Of a stretch of 64,000 nucleotides of DNA, positions 36,983 through 47,958 are shown in pieces; the stretch's first letter is position 1; each line of letters opens with the position of its first letter. The stretch comes from Vitellaria paradoxa. Lineage: Eukaryota > Streptophyta > Magnoliopsida > Ericales > Sapotaceae. A model generated the notes under the pieces. That model did no database searches. It saw only the letters and a list, made by a program, of their open reading frames with translations, and was not told where the DNA came from. The position numbers were made by a program, and so were the translations under genes. Location: NCBI GenBank assembly GCA_019916065.1, contig CM034242.1, forward strand, positions 12,964,879-13,028,878, in the 5' to 3' direction.

Positions 36983-39900
36983 GGGGTTGAGAGATCTCTT
37001 AGATTTTCTGCTCACTTGAACTTGGAACTAATTTGTTTTCCTATTTTTGGTCAATTTATGGCGTTGTCTTTCTTTTCCTTTTTTTTTTTTTGGTTTTTTT
37101 GGGGGGGGGGGGGGGGGGGGTGATTTTTTTGGGTATTTAGTACTTTAGCTTGGTAGGGCTGTACGCATGTTTCTTGGTTGAGCTTGAGTTATATTTGAGT
37201 ATTATAGAGACTCATATGAGGAAAAGATACCTCTTTGTGCTTTTTTTTTTTTTTTTACCTCCCCCAGGTCATTCATTAATTAGATTGGATATCTATTGGC
37301 CTAGAGTTGTTGTTGTTGGTTTTTTTTTTTTTTTTTCAAGGATTATTGGACAATTACTCCTTTTGGTTGTCTATTTTGCTTATCTTTGCCCCAAATTTCT
37401 TAAACAAAAATTTGTTGCAACAGGAGGACACATTAACCCAGCTGTGACCTTGGGTTTGTTCTTGGCAAGGAAGCTATCCCTGACCAGGGCTCTCTTCTAC
37501 ATGGTGATGCAGTGCCTTGGAGCCATCTGTGGTGCTGGTGTTGTCAAGGGTTCCAGCCTAACCCGTATCAGCTTTCTGGGTGGTGGGGCCAATACTGTTA
37601 AACATGGCTACACCAAGGGTGATGGCCTTGGTGCTGAGATTGTTGGCACCTTTGTCCTTGTCTACACTGTCTTCTCTGCCACTGATGCCAAGAGAAGTGC
37701 CCGAGACTCGCATGTCCCTGTATGTGAATCTTTCTTCCTCTTCTCCATTACTTGGATTTAACTCATTTTTCTCTCTATAATAAATTTATTTAGTTAATCT
37801 TCTTTTTCTTTTTCTTTGTCTATTACTTTGCATTCAATTCCACAGGTTCTGTCCTATATGTTTCCTTGACTTTGGTTTTCTTAATTTTAATTCATGCTTT
37901 TTTTTTTTTTTTTTTTTGTGGTATCTTGTGTGTCGATAGAATTAGATGTTAATTGCTAGTGATTATGTCCTTGATCTGTAATTATTCCAGCCTATATTAG
38001 TAGAAACCTTGTTCATGATATGGGTATTTAGTCTATGGTAATCACTAGGGCTTAGTTCTGGGATGATGTTATTTGGTGTTTGTGTCTTGTTCATTATATA
38101 TATGTATAGTGGGTTGTGGTCTGAGCTGCTTCAGAAACTGTTGTGTGTCTGAGCCATGCTTTGACGGATTATTATTTGTTATTACTTTTGTGGTCTGATT
38201 GGGTTAGCAACTTAGCATCTTTGGTTTGTATACCTTTTCTTTTAATTCTTTATTCTTTTTGGTGGGAGTGGGAGTTGGGCAGACTATTTGTTCTTACTTT
38301 TGGAAAAATGATTTTGATCTGGCTTATGTGATATTTTTTGAGTATTTGATCCGTGATGTGCTTTTAGGTGCATGTGGGGTTGGGAACCACAACCAATACT
38401 CCCTGTTTGGCCTTGGCCCGAGGAATTGTATTCAAAAACATATTTTCAAAGAGTGTTAAAAAGATAACTGGTTGAAATTTAAAAAACCCATTTGGTGATT
38501 ATGGAAATGCAGATATATAGGCGTTTACCATCACTGCAACAGGATATAAATTAATCAAAACTTCCTGGTGTCAGTGGTCTTGGTCTAGCTCAACACAGAC
38601 TAAGCTGGCTTGACCGAGCTTACTATTGATCCTCCTTTTAGGATGAAAAATTGTCTTTCTTCATTGTTGTTTGGATAGATGGAAAGGAATATGGTGAAAA
38701 ATACAAATATATGTGTGAATGTATATGATATATTCTAATTTTGTACTCAAAAATTATTTTAAAAAATAGGTGGGACAACTTTTTAAATTGGCTCCTCCTT
38801 CTCCGCTTTCTCTCTCCACTTTCTCTCCTTTTTTTTCCCTCCCTTTTTGGGAGTAAAAAACTATATGGACTCCTCATGTCTTTTTCCTTCATTTTTTCCC
38901 TGCCCTCCCACTTTTGGCAGTGTTTGTTTTGGTGGAAAACTAAGTGGATGGAATGTGGAAGGAGGATACTCACCCTTTTCCACAGTTTGGTTGGAAGGAC
39001 AAATGGAAAGGAAGAAGGGGAGAAAAAGAGGGGGTGAGGCCCACAAATATTTATTCTCTTGCAGTATGTTTGGCATAGAAGAAAAGTGGGAGGAAGGAAT
39101 AAGGAAGGAAAGGAAAGGAAAGGAAAGGAAAGGGAGAGGAAGTGTGTTTGATTGAGTGGAAAACTAGGAGGAAAGAAAAAAAAATATACGTGTATGTATA
39201 TATTATAATTTATTTTTTGAATTAAAAATTATTTAAAAAACTGGGTTACACTTTTTGTAATCATTATCACATCTCTCTCTCTCCCCCTCCTCTCCTCATT
39301 TTTCAACCATTTTTGCCCCAAGTGAGAGGGATCCTCCCTCTCTTCCTTCCCCTTCCCTTCCCTTCCATTTATCTCTCCAACCAGATCAAGGAAGGGGATG
39401 ATGATCCCTCTTCCTTCTTCCATCCCTCCTATTTTCCACCGAAACAAATGGTACCTGAGTTTCGTTGGGTGGAAAAGTGGGAGGGAAGGGAAAAAATGAA
39501 TGAAAAAAGACATGGGTACCCCCATATCTTTATAGTATGTTTGTATAGAAGAGAAGTGGGACGAAGGAAAAATGGGAGGAAAGGAAAGGGAGAGGAAGAA
39601 GTGTGTTTGCTGAGTGGAAAAGTAGGACGAAAGAAAAAAAATAAATTTGTATGTATGTCATAATTTTTTTTTGAATTAAAAATTATTTCAAAAAAAAAAA
39701 AAGAAGGATCCCACTTTTTTAATCATTATTACACTTTCCCTTTCTCTCTAGCTCCTCCTTTTCCATCCATTTGCCGCCCAAAATTGGGAGGATAAATATT
39801 TGTGGACCCACCCCCTCTTTTCCTTCTCTTCTTCCTGCTCTCTTCCTTTCTTTTGTCGCCTTTCTTTCCATCCGCCTTGTTCTCCACCAAAACAAACACA

Positions 39901-40223
39901 TTGCTAAAGGAAAACCACTGCTTTCTTCCCCCTCTTCCTTCCTCCCACTTTTTCACCAAACCAAACATACTGCAAGTCTAAGGGTAGGAGGTTCCCATGT
40001 CTTTTTTCCTTCAATTTTTCTCTTCCCTCCTACTTTTCCACCCAACGAAACTAAGATACTGTTTGTTTTGGTGGAAAACAAGAGGGATGGACGAGGAAGA
40101 GGGATTATCATCCCTTTCCTTGGTTTGGTTGGAGAGATAAATGGAAGGGAGGGAGGAAAAGACGGGGTGCACCCACCATTTTTTTCCTCTCACTTTTGTG
40201 TGGAAATGGGTGGAAAAGGAGGG

Positions 40224-40268
<45 letters not shown>

Positions 40269-41707
40269 TGATAATAATTACAAAAAGTGGGACTCACTTT
40301 TTTAAAATAATTTTAATTCAAAAAATAAATTATAATATATACGTACACATGTATATATATTTTCTTTCCTCTACTTTTCCTTTCCTTCCCTTATTCCTTC
40401 CTCCCACTTGTCTTCTACACCAAACATAGCATAAACAAAGCCACTGCTTTCCTCCTCCCCCTCTTCCTTCCTCCCACTTTTTCACCAAACCAAACATACT
40501 GCAAGTCTAAGGGGACATTGTGTGATTGAAATGTTATGGAGGGAAAACTGGAGGGAAATGGTTGATGGAAAAGTGGGGGACGGGTAATCAATTTGTATTG
40601 ATGTCAAAAATACGATTGTCCTACTCTAGAAATCCCTCTTTGCAAAACAATAGGAGGGATCTTTAGATGTAAGGTTATAATGGTAATTTGACTATATATA
40701 CAAATACGATTGTCCTACTGTAATTTGACTATATATACATTTTTTCAATCCTTTCTATTTTCCTTCCAAACCAAACAAGGGAAGCGAATCCATTCATTGT
40801 TTCTCATTCCAAACAGAGGAAAGAAAATATTCTTTCTTTTGAAGGTGAAAAAGTCATCCCTATGTTCTCTCTCTCTCCACTTTATCCCTTTTACCAAACA
40901 TAGCATTGTATATGGTATGGTTGGTTGGGTGTGAAGTGGGAGGAAAGTTGGGAGGGAAGTAATGGTTTTCCTTTGGTTGGTTAGGTGGAAAAATTGGGAG
41001 AGAATTGAAAGAGGGGGGAGGGAAAGAGGAAGGGGGGAAAAAACATGCGGGCCTCGTATGTTTTCTTTTTCCTCCCCAAAATGGGACACAAAGAGGAGGG
41101 AAAGAGGAGATAGAAAGAGGGAGGGGAGGGGAGGGGAGGGGATGACAAAATATAAAAAGTGGGTCCCATTTCTTATTGTAAACCACTATTTTGGTACGAA
41201 ATTTTAATTATAACATGCATAATATATATATATATATATGTTCCACACATTCAACCAAGTAACATTGAGTAAAGAAAGAAATTGGGTGATAAATTTCTGT
41301 CTTCATTTATGCGTGGACGTCTATTATGATGATTTAATTTTCTCTTCTTGCCATGAATTTGCAGATATTGGCACCACTTCCCATTGGGTTTGCAGTTTTC
41401 TTGGTTCATTTAGCCACCATTCCCATCACAGGAACCGGCATTAACCCAGCCAGGAGTCTTGGAGCTGCCATCGTCTTCAACAGGGACATCTCTTGGGATG
41501 ACCAAGTAAAGTCACACTTTTTTTATTACCTGAGTTCACTTTTGAGATTTTCCATGTTATGGTTATTAACAATATATGAAAGCTAGCTAATGCTCTCTCT
41601 CTCTCTCTCAGTGGATCTTCTGGGTTGGACCCTTCATTGGAGCTGCCCTTGCTGCTGTCTACCACCAGATTGTCATCAGAGCCATTCCCTTCAAGGCCAG
41701 GCCATAA
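36563..41707 (+). CDS. PIP1: PIP1-type plasma membrane aquaporin
   Basis: Four exons (36563-36890, 37424-37719, 41365-41505, 41612-41707) with GT-AG introns give 286 aa, the usual PIP1 length; three introns is the classic PIP gene structure. The long N-terminus ([20 protein letters not shown]) and short C-terminus ending FKARP mark subgroup PIP1 rather than PIP2. Six membrane spans and both pore motifs are present: NPA at 114-116 and 235-237. The selectivity filter reads F94, H223, T232, R238, as in water-conducting PIPs. It forms tetramers in the plasma membrane, often with PIP2 partners, and moves water and perhaps CO2 or H2O2. The start is the ATG at 36563; no lesion seen. Intron 2 is unusually large (3.6 kb) because of repeats. 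Confidence 0.97.
36949..36979 (+). repeat. (CT)n microsatellite in PIP1 intron 1
   Basis: About 15 uninterrupted CT units shortly after the exon 1 donor site. Confidence 0.9.
37101..37120 (+). repeat. 20-base poly-G run in PIP1 intron 1
   Basis: Twenty consecutive Gs follow a T-rich stretch. Such a run is rare in plant introns and error-prone in sequencing, so its exact length is doubtful. Confidence 0.9.
38630..41200. mobile_element. Nested inverted-repeat elements filling PIP1 intron 2
   Basis: Two word sets recur in opposite orientations: AGTATGTTTGG, GAAAAGTGGGAGGAAGGAA and their complements (TTCCTTCCTCCCACTTTTTC, ACCAAACATACTGCAAG). The segment 39181-39275 is the approximate reverse complement of 40265-40345. 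Blocks with TTTGTTTTGGTGGAAAAC occur at 38928 and 40059, with an inverted copy at 39880-39900. The pattern fits several copies of one or two inverted-repeat elements inserted into each other. Strong purine bias on one arm and pyrimidine bias on the other creates many open frames (38741-41207) that I reject as genes. Confidence 0.7.
40225..40265 (+). repeat. (AG)n microsatellite in PIP1 intron 2
   Basis: About 20 AG units with one interruption, within the nested inverted-repeat region. Confidence 0.85.
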
Positions 41708-42575
41708 GTTCATGAACCCCCCCCCCCCAATGTGCCTTCTTTACTCTCTTAGTCTGGGTTGCATATGTAATTTTCCTTTTACTCTTGAGGGTGTAATTGG
41801 TACTCAGATGTTAAGTATGCCTGTTTGTGTGTAAATTATATGTATTTAAAGCTTGTGGCAGCTTATGAATGAAGAGTTCTTGAATGGTTTTTATCTTTGT
41901 AAAATTCTCTCATGGTTAACTTGGGCCTTTTATTAGTATTATTATTAAAGGAGAACTGATTGCGTTGATGGGTGGTTTTGTTTTAATAGGCAATAATGAT
42001 GTTACTATTTTAGTAAGTAATAGGGAGAAGAGTAGTGACGTTAATTCACGACAAGCTCAGAAAACTCTTGAAATGGTATAAGCTAATTTAAAGAAAGTTA
42101 AGAGGCAAGTGGTTTTTTTATGTCATATTTATTTGGTTGTTATAATATAGGTGACGTTTGAAGTATTGAAAAAGTTAAAAAGAAGAAAGATTAAAAGTTG
42201 GTATAAAAAATGAAAAAATAATAAGTAAAAAAATTTGATTTCAAAAAGAAGTTAACAATTTTTGAAGTTTATTACCAGTTTTTTAAAAAGTTTAAAATTT
42301 TCAGACGGAGCTGTATTGGAGAGGAAAGAATGCAATTCACTAAAGGTTTGTTTGGTGGTTTAATTTTTTAATAATTTTGAGTAATTTTTATCAAAAATTG
42401 TTAGTTGTACCAAAAAAAAATAATTTTTAGTAATTTTTGAATGTTTATAATATTTTTGGTTATTTTTGACTTTTTAGCAACTATTGTTAATTTTTAATAA
42501 GTTTTGATAATTTTTCGGTTGAGAAATTACTGTAACAAAGTAAAAAGATGATAACAGTTGGTGGTTTGTCAAACA
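41708..42575. other. PIP1 3' flank
   Basis: The first ~200 bases are probably 3' UTR. From about 42140 AT-rich DNA follows, with words like AATTTTTAGTAATTTTTGA. No gene. The Copia element begins 873 bases after the PIP1 stop codon. Confidence 0.6.
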
Positions 42576-42580
42576 CGCTA
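42576..42580 (+). repeat. Copia target site duplication, left (CGCTA)
   Basis: CGCTA directly precedes the TGTTGG end of the left LTR and is repeated directly after the right LTR at 47492-47496. Five bases is the usual LTR-element duplication size. Confidence 0.9.
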
Positions 42581-43018
42581 TGTTGGACCGATTCAAACAC
42601 ACACACGATATATGGAAGAAAACAGTAAAGAGATCAACACACAGATTTACGTGGTTCTTCAAAATTCGGGTATGCTCATGGGAGCATGAGTGAGAGTTCT
42701 TTCTTATTGATTACAGGGTTACATAGAGAATATTTATAACCATTTCTATTCCTAACCCTAATAGGATTACATGCTCTATTTCTAACTTTAATAGAATTAC
42801 ATGGTCTGATTCTCAAAATATTTTAATTACACCGTACCATACCGCTTTGGGCCTACGGCCCAACCCACTACACATTGAATCCGAGATAAGGGCAGGTACT
42901 TCACTCCGCTCTGTTCCATTCAGTCGCTTCGCTTCCCTCGTTCCACTGCACTCCGTTTCGCATCCGCCCCTTTTTCCTAATACTTGGTTCCTCTCCATAT
43001 GAGCCATAAGTCCCAACA
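42581..43018 (-). repeat. Copia 3' LTR (left in window)
   Basis: 438 bp, starting TGTTGGACCGATTC and ending GTCCCAACA. It aligns over its whole length with 47036-47491. Differences include an indel in the GTACCATACCGC region, where the other LTR has an extra GC-rich segment. Confidence 0.93.
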
Positions 43019-43031
43019 ATCTCCACCTTAG
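43019..43031 (-). other. Copia polypurine tract
   Basis: On the minus strand CTAAGGTGGAGAT directly abuts the 3' LTR. It matches the purine tract that primes plus-strand synthesis in Copia elements. Confidence 0.7.
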
Positions 43032-43039
43032 CGAATACT

Positions 43040-44690
43040 CGCCCTTTCAGGAGTCAAACAACCTTGTTCAACTAGTTTGGGGGAAATGTCTCCTCTCTAG
43101 CACCGAGAAACATTAACCAAGTCCAAGCAATGCTCGAACTTGTTCGTGGTAACCTTTTTGTCAACATGTCAGCTGCATTCTGAAGTGTACACCTTCTTAA
43201 GTATGATCAAGTCACCCATAGCAACCAACCTTCACTTTGTGAAACCTCACATTGATGATCTTGGTCCGTGCATGATACACTTGATGCTTTGCCAAATAAA
43301 TGGCACTCTGACTAACATAGAACAGTTGCACTCCACCTTGATCTATGCCCAGTTCTTTCACTAACCCCTTTAGCCACAATGCTTCCTTAGCAGCCTTAGT
43401 CACCGCTATATATTCAAACTTAGTAGTAGATAGAGCCACTAGAGGTTGTATATGGATCTCCAACAAACAGGACCACCTGCAAGTGTAAACACATACCCTG
43501 TCGTAGACCTTCTGTCATCCACACCTCCAGCATAATCAGCATCAACAAACCCTACAACTGAAATCTGATCTTGTTGCCTAGCAAACATAATCCCACGGTC
43601 CACTGTACTTCTCAAGTATCTGAAAACCCACTTGACTGCCGCCCAATGCTCTTACTTGGATTGGCCATGTTCTTACTGACTATGCTAACTACATGTGCCA
43701 AATCGGGTCTTGTACACACCATTGCATGCATCAAGCAACCAACTGCGCTGGCATAAGGCACTTTTGACATGTCTTGAATTTCTTCAGCTGATTTTGGACA
43801 CTGTGCTGAAGACAATTGAAATGATTCGCCAAAGGAGTGTTGACCAACTTTGCATTATTATGCTAAATCTTTCCAACACTTTCATGACATAATCCTTCTG
43901 AGATAACCATAGCTTCCCAGCTGACCTATCTCTGCGAATCTCCATTCCGAGTATTTTCTTTGCGGCGCCCAAATCCATCATATCAAATTCCTTCCTCAAC
44001 AAAGACTTCAACCCGTTTACCTCAACTAAACTCTTTGCAGCAATAAGCATATCATCCATATAAAGTAGCAAGAAAATATATGAACCATTATCAAGACTCT
44101 TAACATAAACGCAACAATCATACTCATAGCGTGTGAACCTGATCTGAATCATGTACGAATTAAACTTCTTGTACCATTGTCTCGAAGATTATTTAAGCCC
44201 ATAATGCGACTTCCTCAACCGACATACAAGATGCTCAGTCCCTGGCTGCTTGAATCCCTCAAGCTGCTCAATGTAAATGACTTTCTCCAAATCACCGTGA
44301 AGAAAAGCTATTTTCACATCCAGCTGCTCTAACTCCAGATCATAGCTAGCCACCAATGCCAAGATAATTCTGATCGAAGTATGCCTCACAACTGGAGAAA
44401 AGACCTCATCATAATCAATTCCCTTTCTCTGTTAGTACCCTTTTGCTACTAACCGAGCCTTGAACTTCTTCTTTTCCTTTTCTGATGCAGCTTCTTTCCT
44501 TTTATACACCCATTTGCAACCTATTGTCTTCTTTCCCTCGGGCAATTTGTCAACTCCCAAATTTAGTTCTTGTGCAATGACTCCATTTCCTCCATCATGG
44601 CTTCCATCCATCTGTCCTTTTTAGAACTAATGATAGCCTCCTGAAAAGTAGACGGATCCCCACTGATAGTTAGAGTAAAAGAAACCATAT
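43040..44690 (-). pseudogene. Copia reverse transcriptase / RNase H remnant
   Basis: Several minus-strand frames carry Copia polymerase pieces. The RT block with QLDVKIAFLHGDL is at 44189-44389 and the catalytic YMDDMLIA at about 44065. The RNase H block (ALSTTKFEYIAV, EALWLKGLVKELG) is at 43212-43466. The tail (ADMLTKRLP, then HCLDLVNVSRC) runs to about 43040. Frames change between blocks and stops interrupt them, so no functional polymerase can be made. Confidence 0.88.
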
Positions 44691-46137
44691 CCTCAAACCC
44701 ATAGCTTTAGGTGCTTTAATAGTACGTCTGGGTCTCCTTGTGGCTATGTTTTTGCTGCTGCTGTTGTTTTGCTGTTCTCCTGTCTCAAAACCACGTATGT
44801 CAGAACCATTTAGCTCAACCTGTATACCCTGCTGCTTGTTACCTTCCATTGACTCGAATTTCTGATGCGTCTTGACCATTGAACTTTCTTTGTTTCTGGA
44901 TCTCAAAGCTTGTATCCTTTTACCCATTTTTCATACCAATAAAGATACACTGTTTAGATTTTGCATCAAGCTTTGACCTCTCATCCTCAGGAACATGAAC
45001 ATAAGCTAGACAACCAAAAACTCGTAGAATTGAATAATCTACATCTCTCCCTGTCCACACCTCTTCTGTTACCTTTCCATCCAGAGCAATACTCGGTGAC
45101 CTATTTATAATAAACATACCATATTCACTGCTTCTGCCCAGAAAATCTTAGGAAGTCCTGCATTCAATCAGATACACTGTGTTTTCTCCGTTATAGTTCT
45201 ATTCATCCTTTCTGCCACCCCATTCTGCTGAGGTGTCTTAAGAACTGTAAAGTGTCGCTGAATCCTATGCTCCTCACAAAACTTCAGAAAAAGCCCATGC
45301 TTATACTCTTTCCCATTATCTGTCTTGAGACACTTAATTCGCTTCCCTGTCTGGTTTTTCACTTCAGCTTTCCACACTTTGAATTTATCAAAAACTTCAT
45401 ATTTGTGTTTATGAAGTACACCCAAACTTTCTTTGAAAAATCATCGATAAAGGTCGCGAAATACAGAGATCCTCCTTTAGAAGCTACACTCACTGACCCC
45501 CAAGCATCTGAATGTATATAGTCAAGAATTTCCTCGTTCTATGAGTAACACCTCTAAACTGCACCTTACACTGTTTTCCTAGAACACAGAACTTGCAGAA
45601 TCCAACCTTGCACGTTTTCACCCCTTTCAGCAGATTTCTCTTATGTAGCTCTAACATTCCACGTTCCCCCATATGCCCCAAATGCATATGCCAAAGAATA
45701 GTATCATCAGCATCTTCAGTTATAGTGGCAACAGCTCCACCTACAACTGTACTCCCTATAAACTTATAAATATTTCCAGAACCTTTCAAACCCTTCAAGA
45801 TCACCATAGCACCTTTTATTACCTTCATTGCTCCACATTCTGTTTTGTACCTGTAGCCTGCAGAGTCTAAGGTTCTCATCGAAGTTAAGTTTTTCCTCAA
45901 ATCTGGAACATGCCTAACATCACCCAAGGTTCTCACAACAACATCAAACATTCTGATTTTAACTGTCCCTATTCCTATGACTTTGCAAGATGCATTATTA
46001 CCTATAAGAACAGTACCACAATGCACTGACCTATAGGTGTTAAACCATTCTCTGTTAGGCGACATGTGATAAGAGCATGCTGAATCCAGAATCCATGAGT
46101 CTGACAGATGATCCACATGGGCTGAAACCGAAAGCAT
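44690..46137 (-). pseudogene. Copia protease / integrase remnant
   Basis: The minus-strand frame 45490-46137 contains the protease active site (WILDSACSYHM; Asp codon near 46086) and the integrase zinc finger (LWHMHLGH then CKFCVLGKQ). The integrase core continues in another frame at 45168-45425 (TDNGKEY, PQQNGVAERMNRTI), then 44920-45117 (FGCLAYVHVPED). At least one frameshift separates 45490 from 45425. The DDE-type core residues look present, but the frame is broken. Confidence 0.88.
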
Positions 46138-46239
46138 ATCACCATCTTCTTCCGAATCCTACTGTACGACATTCGCAAAATTCGACGGTCCATCTTTCTT
46201 TTCCTCTGCCTTTCCTTGTTTCTTCCAGTTTGTGCTCTT

Positions 46240-46997
46240 TTTAGGGCAGTCCTTCTTCATGTGTCCCGGCTCATGGCACTTGTAACACTTGAATGCAAAC
46301 CCTTCGCTAGACTGCCCCATCAACTTAGATCTCCCACGGCCTCCACCTATTTTACCCTCCCTTCTTTCTTCCAAGGTTCTCGTACCTTTTTGCCACCAGT
46401 CCTTCACCTTGAGATAAATCAGCCTGTTGCTTGTATTGGTTATACGCCAAAAGGGTTGCAGTGACCTCCTCTAGTTCTAGGGTTTCTTTCTCTCAAAGTA
46501 GAGTTGTAACGAGCATGTTGAGAGAAGATAACGAAGACAGCAACATCAAAGCCTGGCTCTTCCCTCGAATTTCACGTCAATCCTTAGCAGATCGCTAACA
46601 AGCTGATTGAACGTATTAATATGTGAATAAGATCGGAATCCTCGGCCATCTTTAGTCTAAATAACTTCTGCTTTAAAAACAGTTTATTTGTTAAAGACTT
46701 TGACATATACTTGCTCTCCAGTTTAGCCCAAACACTGGCAGGCGAGTCATCACCAATCCAATGATACATAACTTCATCTGCAAGACACAGGCGAATCGTA
46801 CTCACTGCCTTCATTTGCAGTCCTTCCCAGTCATCGTTCGACATCACCTCTGGTTTCTTCTTAGCCCCGTTCAACGCCTTCACCAAACCCTACTGTATTA
46901 ATAGATCTTTTACCTGCTATTGCCATAGTCCGAAATTCCCAATCCTGTCGAACTTTTTTACATTGAACTTTGTAACAGACGAACAACTTCCCACCAT
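46240..46997 (-). pseudogene. Copia gag remnant with CCHC zinc knuckle
   Basis: Gag probably starts at the ATG at 46997, just after the primer site. The frame runs through KFNVKKFDRIGNFGLW, hits two in-frame TAG stops, and continues as GLVKALNGAKKKPEVM and SNDDWEGLQ. After a frame change the zinc knuckle CYKCHEPGHMKKDC is at 46246-46287. The pattern is that of Tnt1-type gag. Not functional as read. Confidence 0.85.
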
Positions 46998-47020
46998 CGT
47001 TTTTCGTGTGATTCAACCTG

Positions 47021-47032
47021 ACTCTGATACCA
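47021..47032 (-). other. Copia primer binding site (tRNA-iMet)
   Basis: The minus strand reads TGGTATCAGAGT three bases after the 5' LTR. It is complementary to the 3' end of initiator methionine tRNA, as in most plant Copia elements. Confidence 0.9.
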
Positions 47033-47035
47033 ATT

Positions 47036-47491
47036 TGTTGGACTGATTCACACACACACGATATATGGAAGAAAACAGTAAAGAGATCAACACACAGATT
47101 TACGTGGTTCCCCAAAATTCAGGAACGTCCACGGAGCATGAGCGAGAGTTCTTTCTTATTAATTACAGGGTTACATAGAGAATATTTATAGCCACTTCTA
47201 TTCTTAACCCTAATAGGATTACATGCTTTATTCCTAATCTTAATAGAATTACATAGTCTGATTCCCAAAATATCCTTAATTACATGTACCGTACCGCGGG
47301 GGCATTGCCCCTACCCCCTAAACCTTCAAGCCTACGGCCTAACCCACTACACATTGAATCCGAGATAAGGACGGATGCTTTGCTCCGCTCTGTTTCACTC
47401 GGCCGCTTCACTTCCTTTACTCCACTTTGCTTTGCCTCTGCCTCTCTTTCTTAACACTTGATTTCTCTCCGTACGAGCCACAAGTCCAACA
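47036..47491 (-). repeat. Copia 5' LTR (right in window)
   Basis: 456 bp, TGTTGGACTGATTC to GTCCAACA, matching the left LTR. It holds an extra GC-rich segment (GCGGGGGCATTGCCCC) that is self-complementary. Confidence 0.93.
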
Positions 47492-47753
47492 CGCTAGAGC
47501 AGAAGTAGAGGTGTTTAAATTATTAAATTTTAATTCGTAGGAACTGGAGAATCTCAGAGGGTGTCCTGTCTCTGTGCGATTTGTTCAATAATTAAAATAT
47601 AATAAGTGCTGCCTGCACCATGGCAAGTAATAAAAAAAAAAAAAAAATGCCAATTTGGTCATATTATCGGAAACAAATTAAACGGCGAACAAATTAATTC
47701 AGGCGGACGAATCACTCGATTCTCCTCGTGATCGTCGTGCGTTGAAGTTGATT

Positions 47754-47788
<35 letters not shown>

Positions 47789-47958
47789 GCATATGTTGGT
47801 TTTGTAAGTAGAACTTATTTGGGTGTGTGTGGCGATCAATCCCAGAAAAAAAATGTGGATTTTTGGAAGGAAGGGGCCATCTGGGTTCTCAGCCTCTTCT
47901 ACAGCTGAGCAAGCTACCCAAGGAATCGATGGAACTGGCCTCACTGCCATTGTTACAG

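Larger units (their letters stand above)
42581..47491 (-). mobile_element. Full-length but decayed Copia LTR retrotransposon
   Basis: The element is 4911 bp with TG...CA ends (TGTTGGAC / GTCCAACA), CGCTA target duplications on both sides, a tRNA-iMet primer site, a purine tract and domain order gag-PR-INT-RT-RH. The protease-integrase-RT order places it in the Copia superfamily. Coding is on the minus strand, so the right LTR is the 5' LTR. Gag-pol is broken by stops and frameshifts. The LTRs differ by dozens of substitutions and small indels, so the insertion is old. It lies between the PIP1 3' end and the dehydrogenase-like gene. Confidence 0.95.

Noticed and set aside
38741..41207. Many overlapping open frames of 60-166 codons on both strands in PIP1 intron 2
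   Set aside because: They are translations of purine- or pyrimidine-only repeat arms (Lys/Glu/Arg/Gly or Phe/Pro/Ser/Leu rich) on both strands at once, and lie within an intron with intact splice sites.
42576..47496. Copia element as an active retrotransposon
   Set aside because: In-frame stops in gag, frameshifts between protease, integrase and RT blocks, and diverged LTRs exclude autonomous activity.
47823..47852. Upstream in-frame ATG for the dehydrogenase adding ten residues
   Set aside because: The family normally begins MW(I/F)FGRKG, which starts at 47853.
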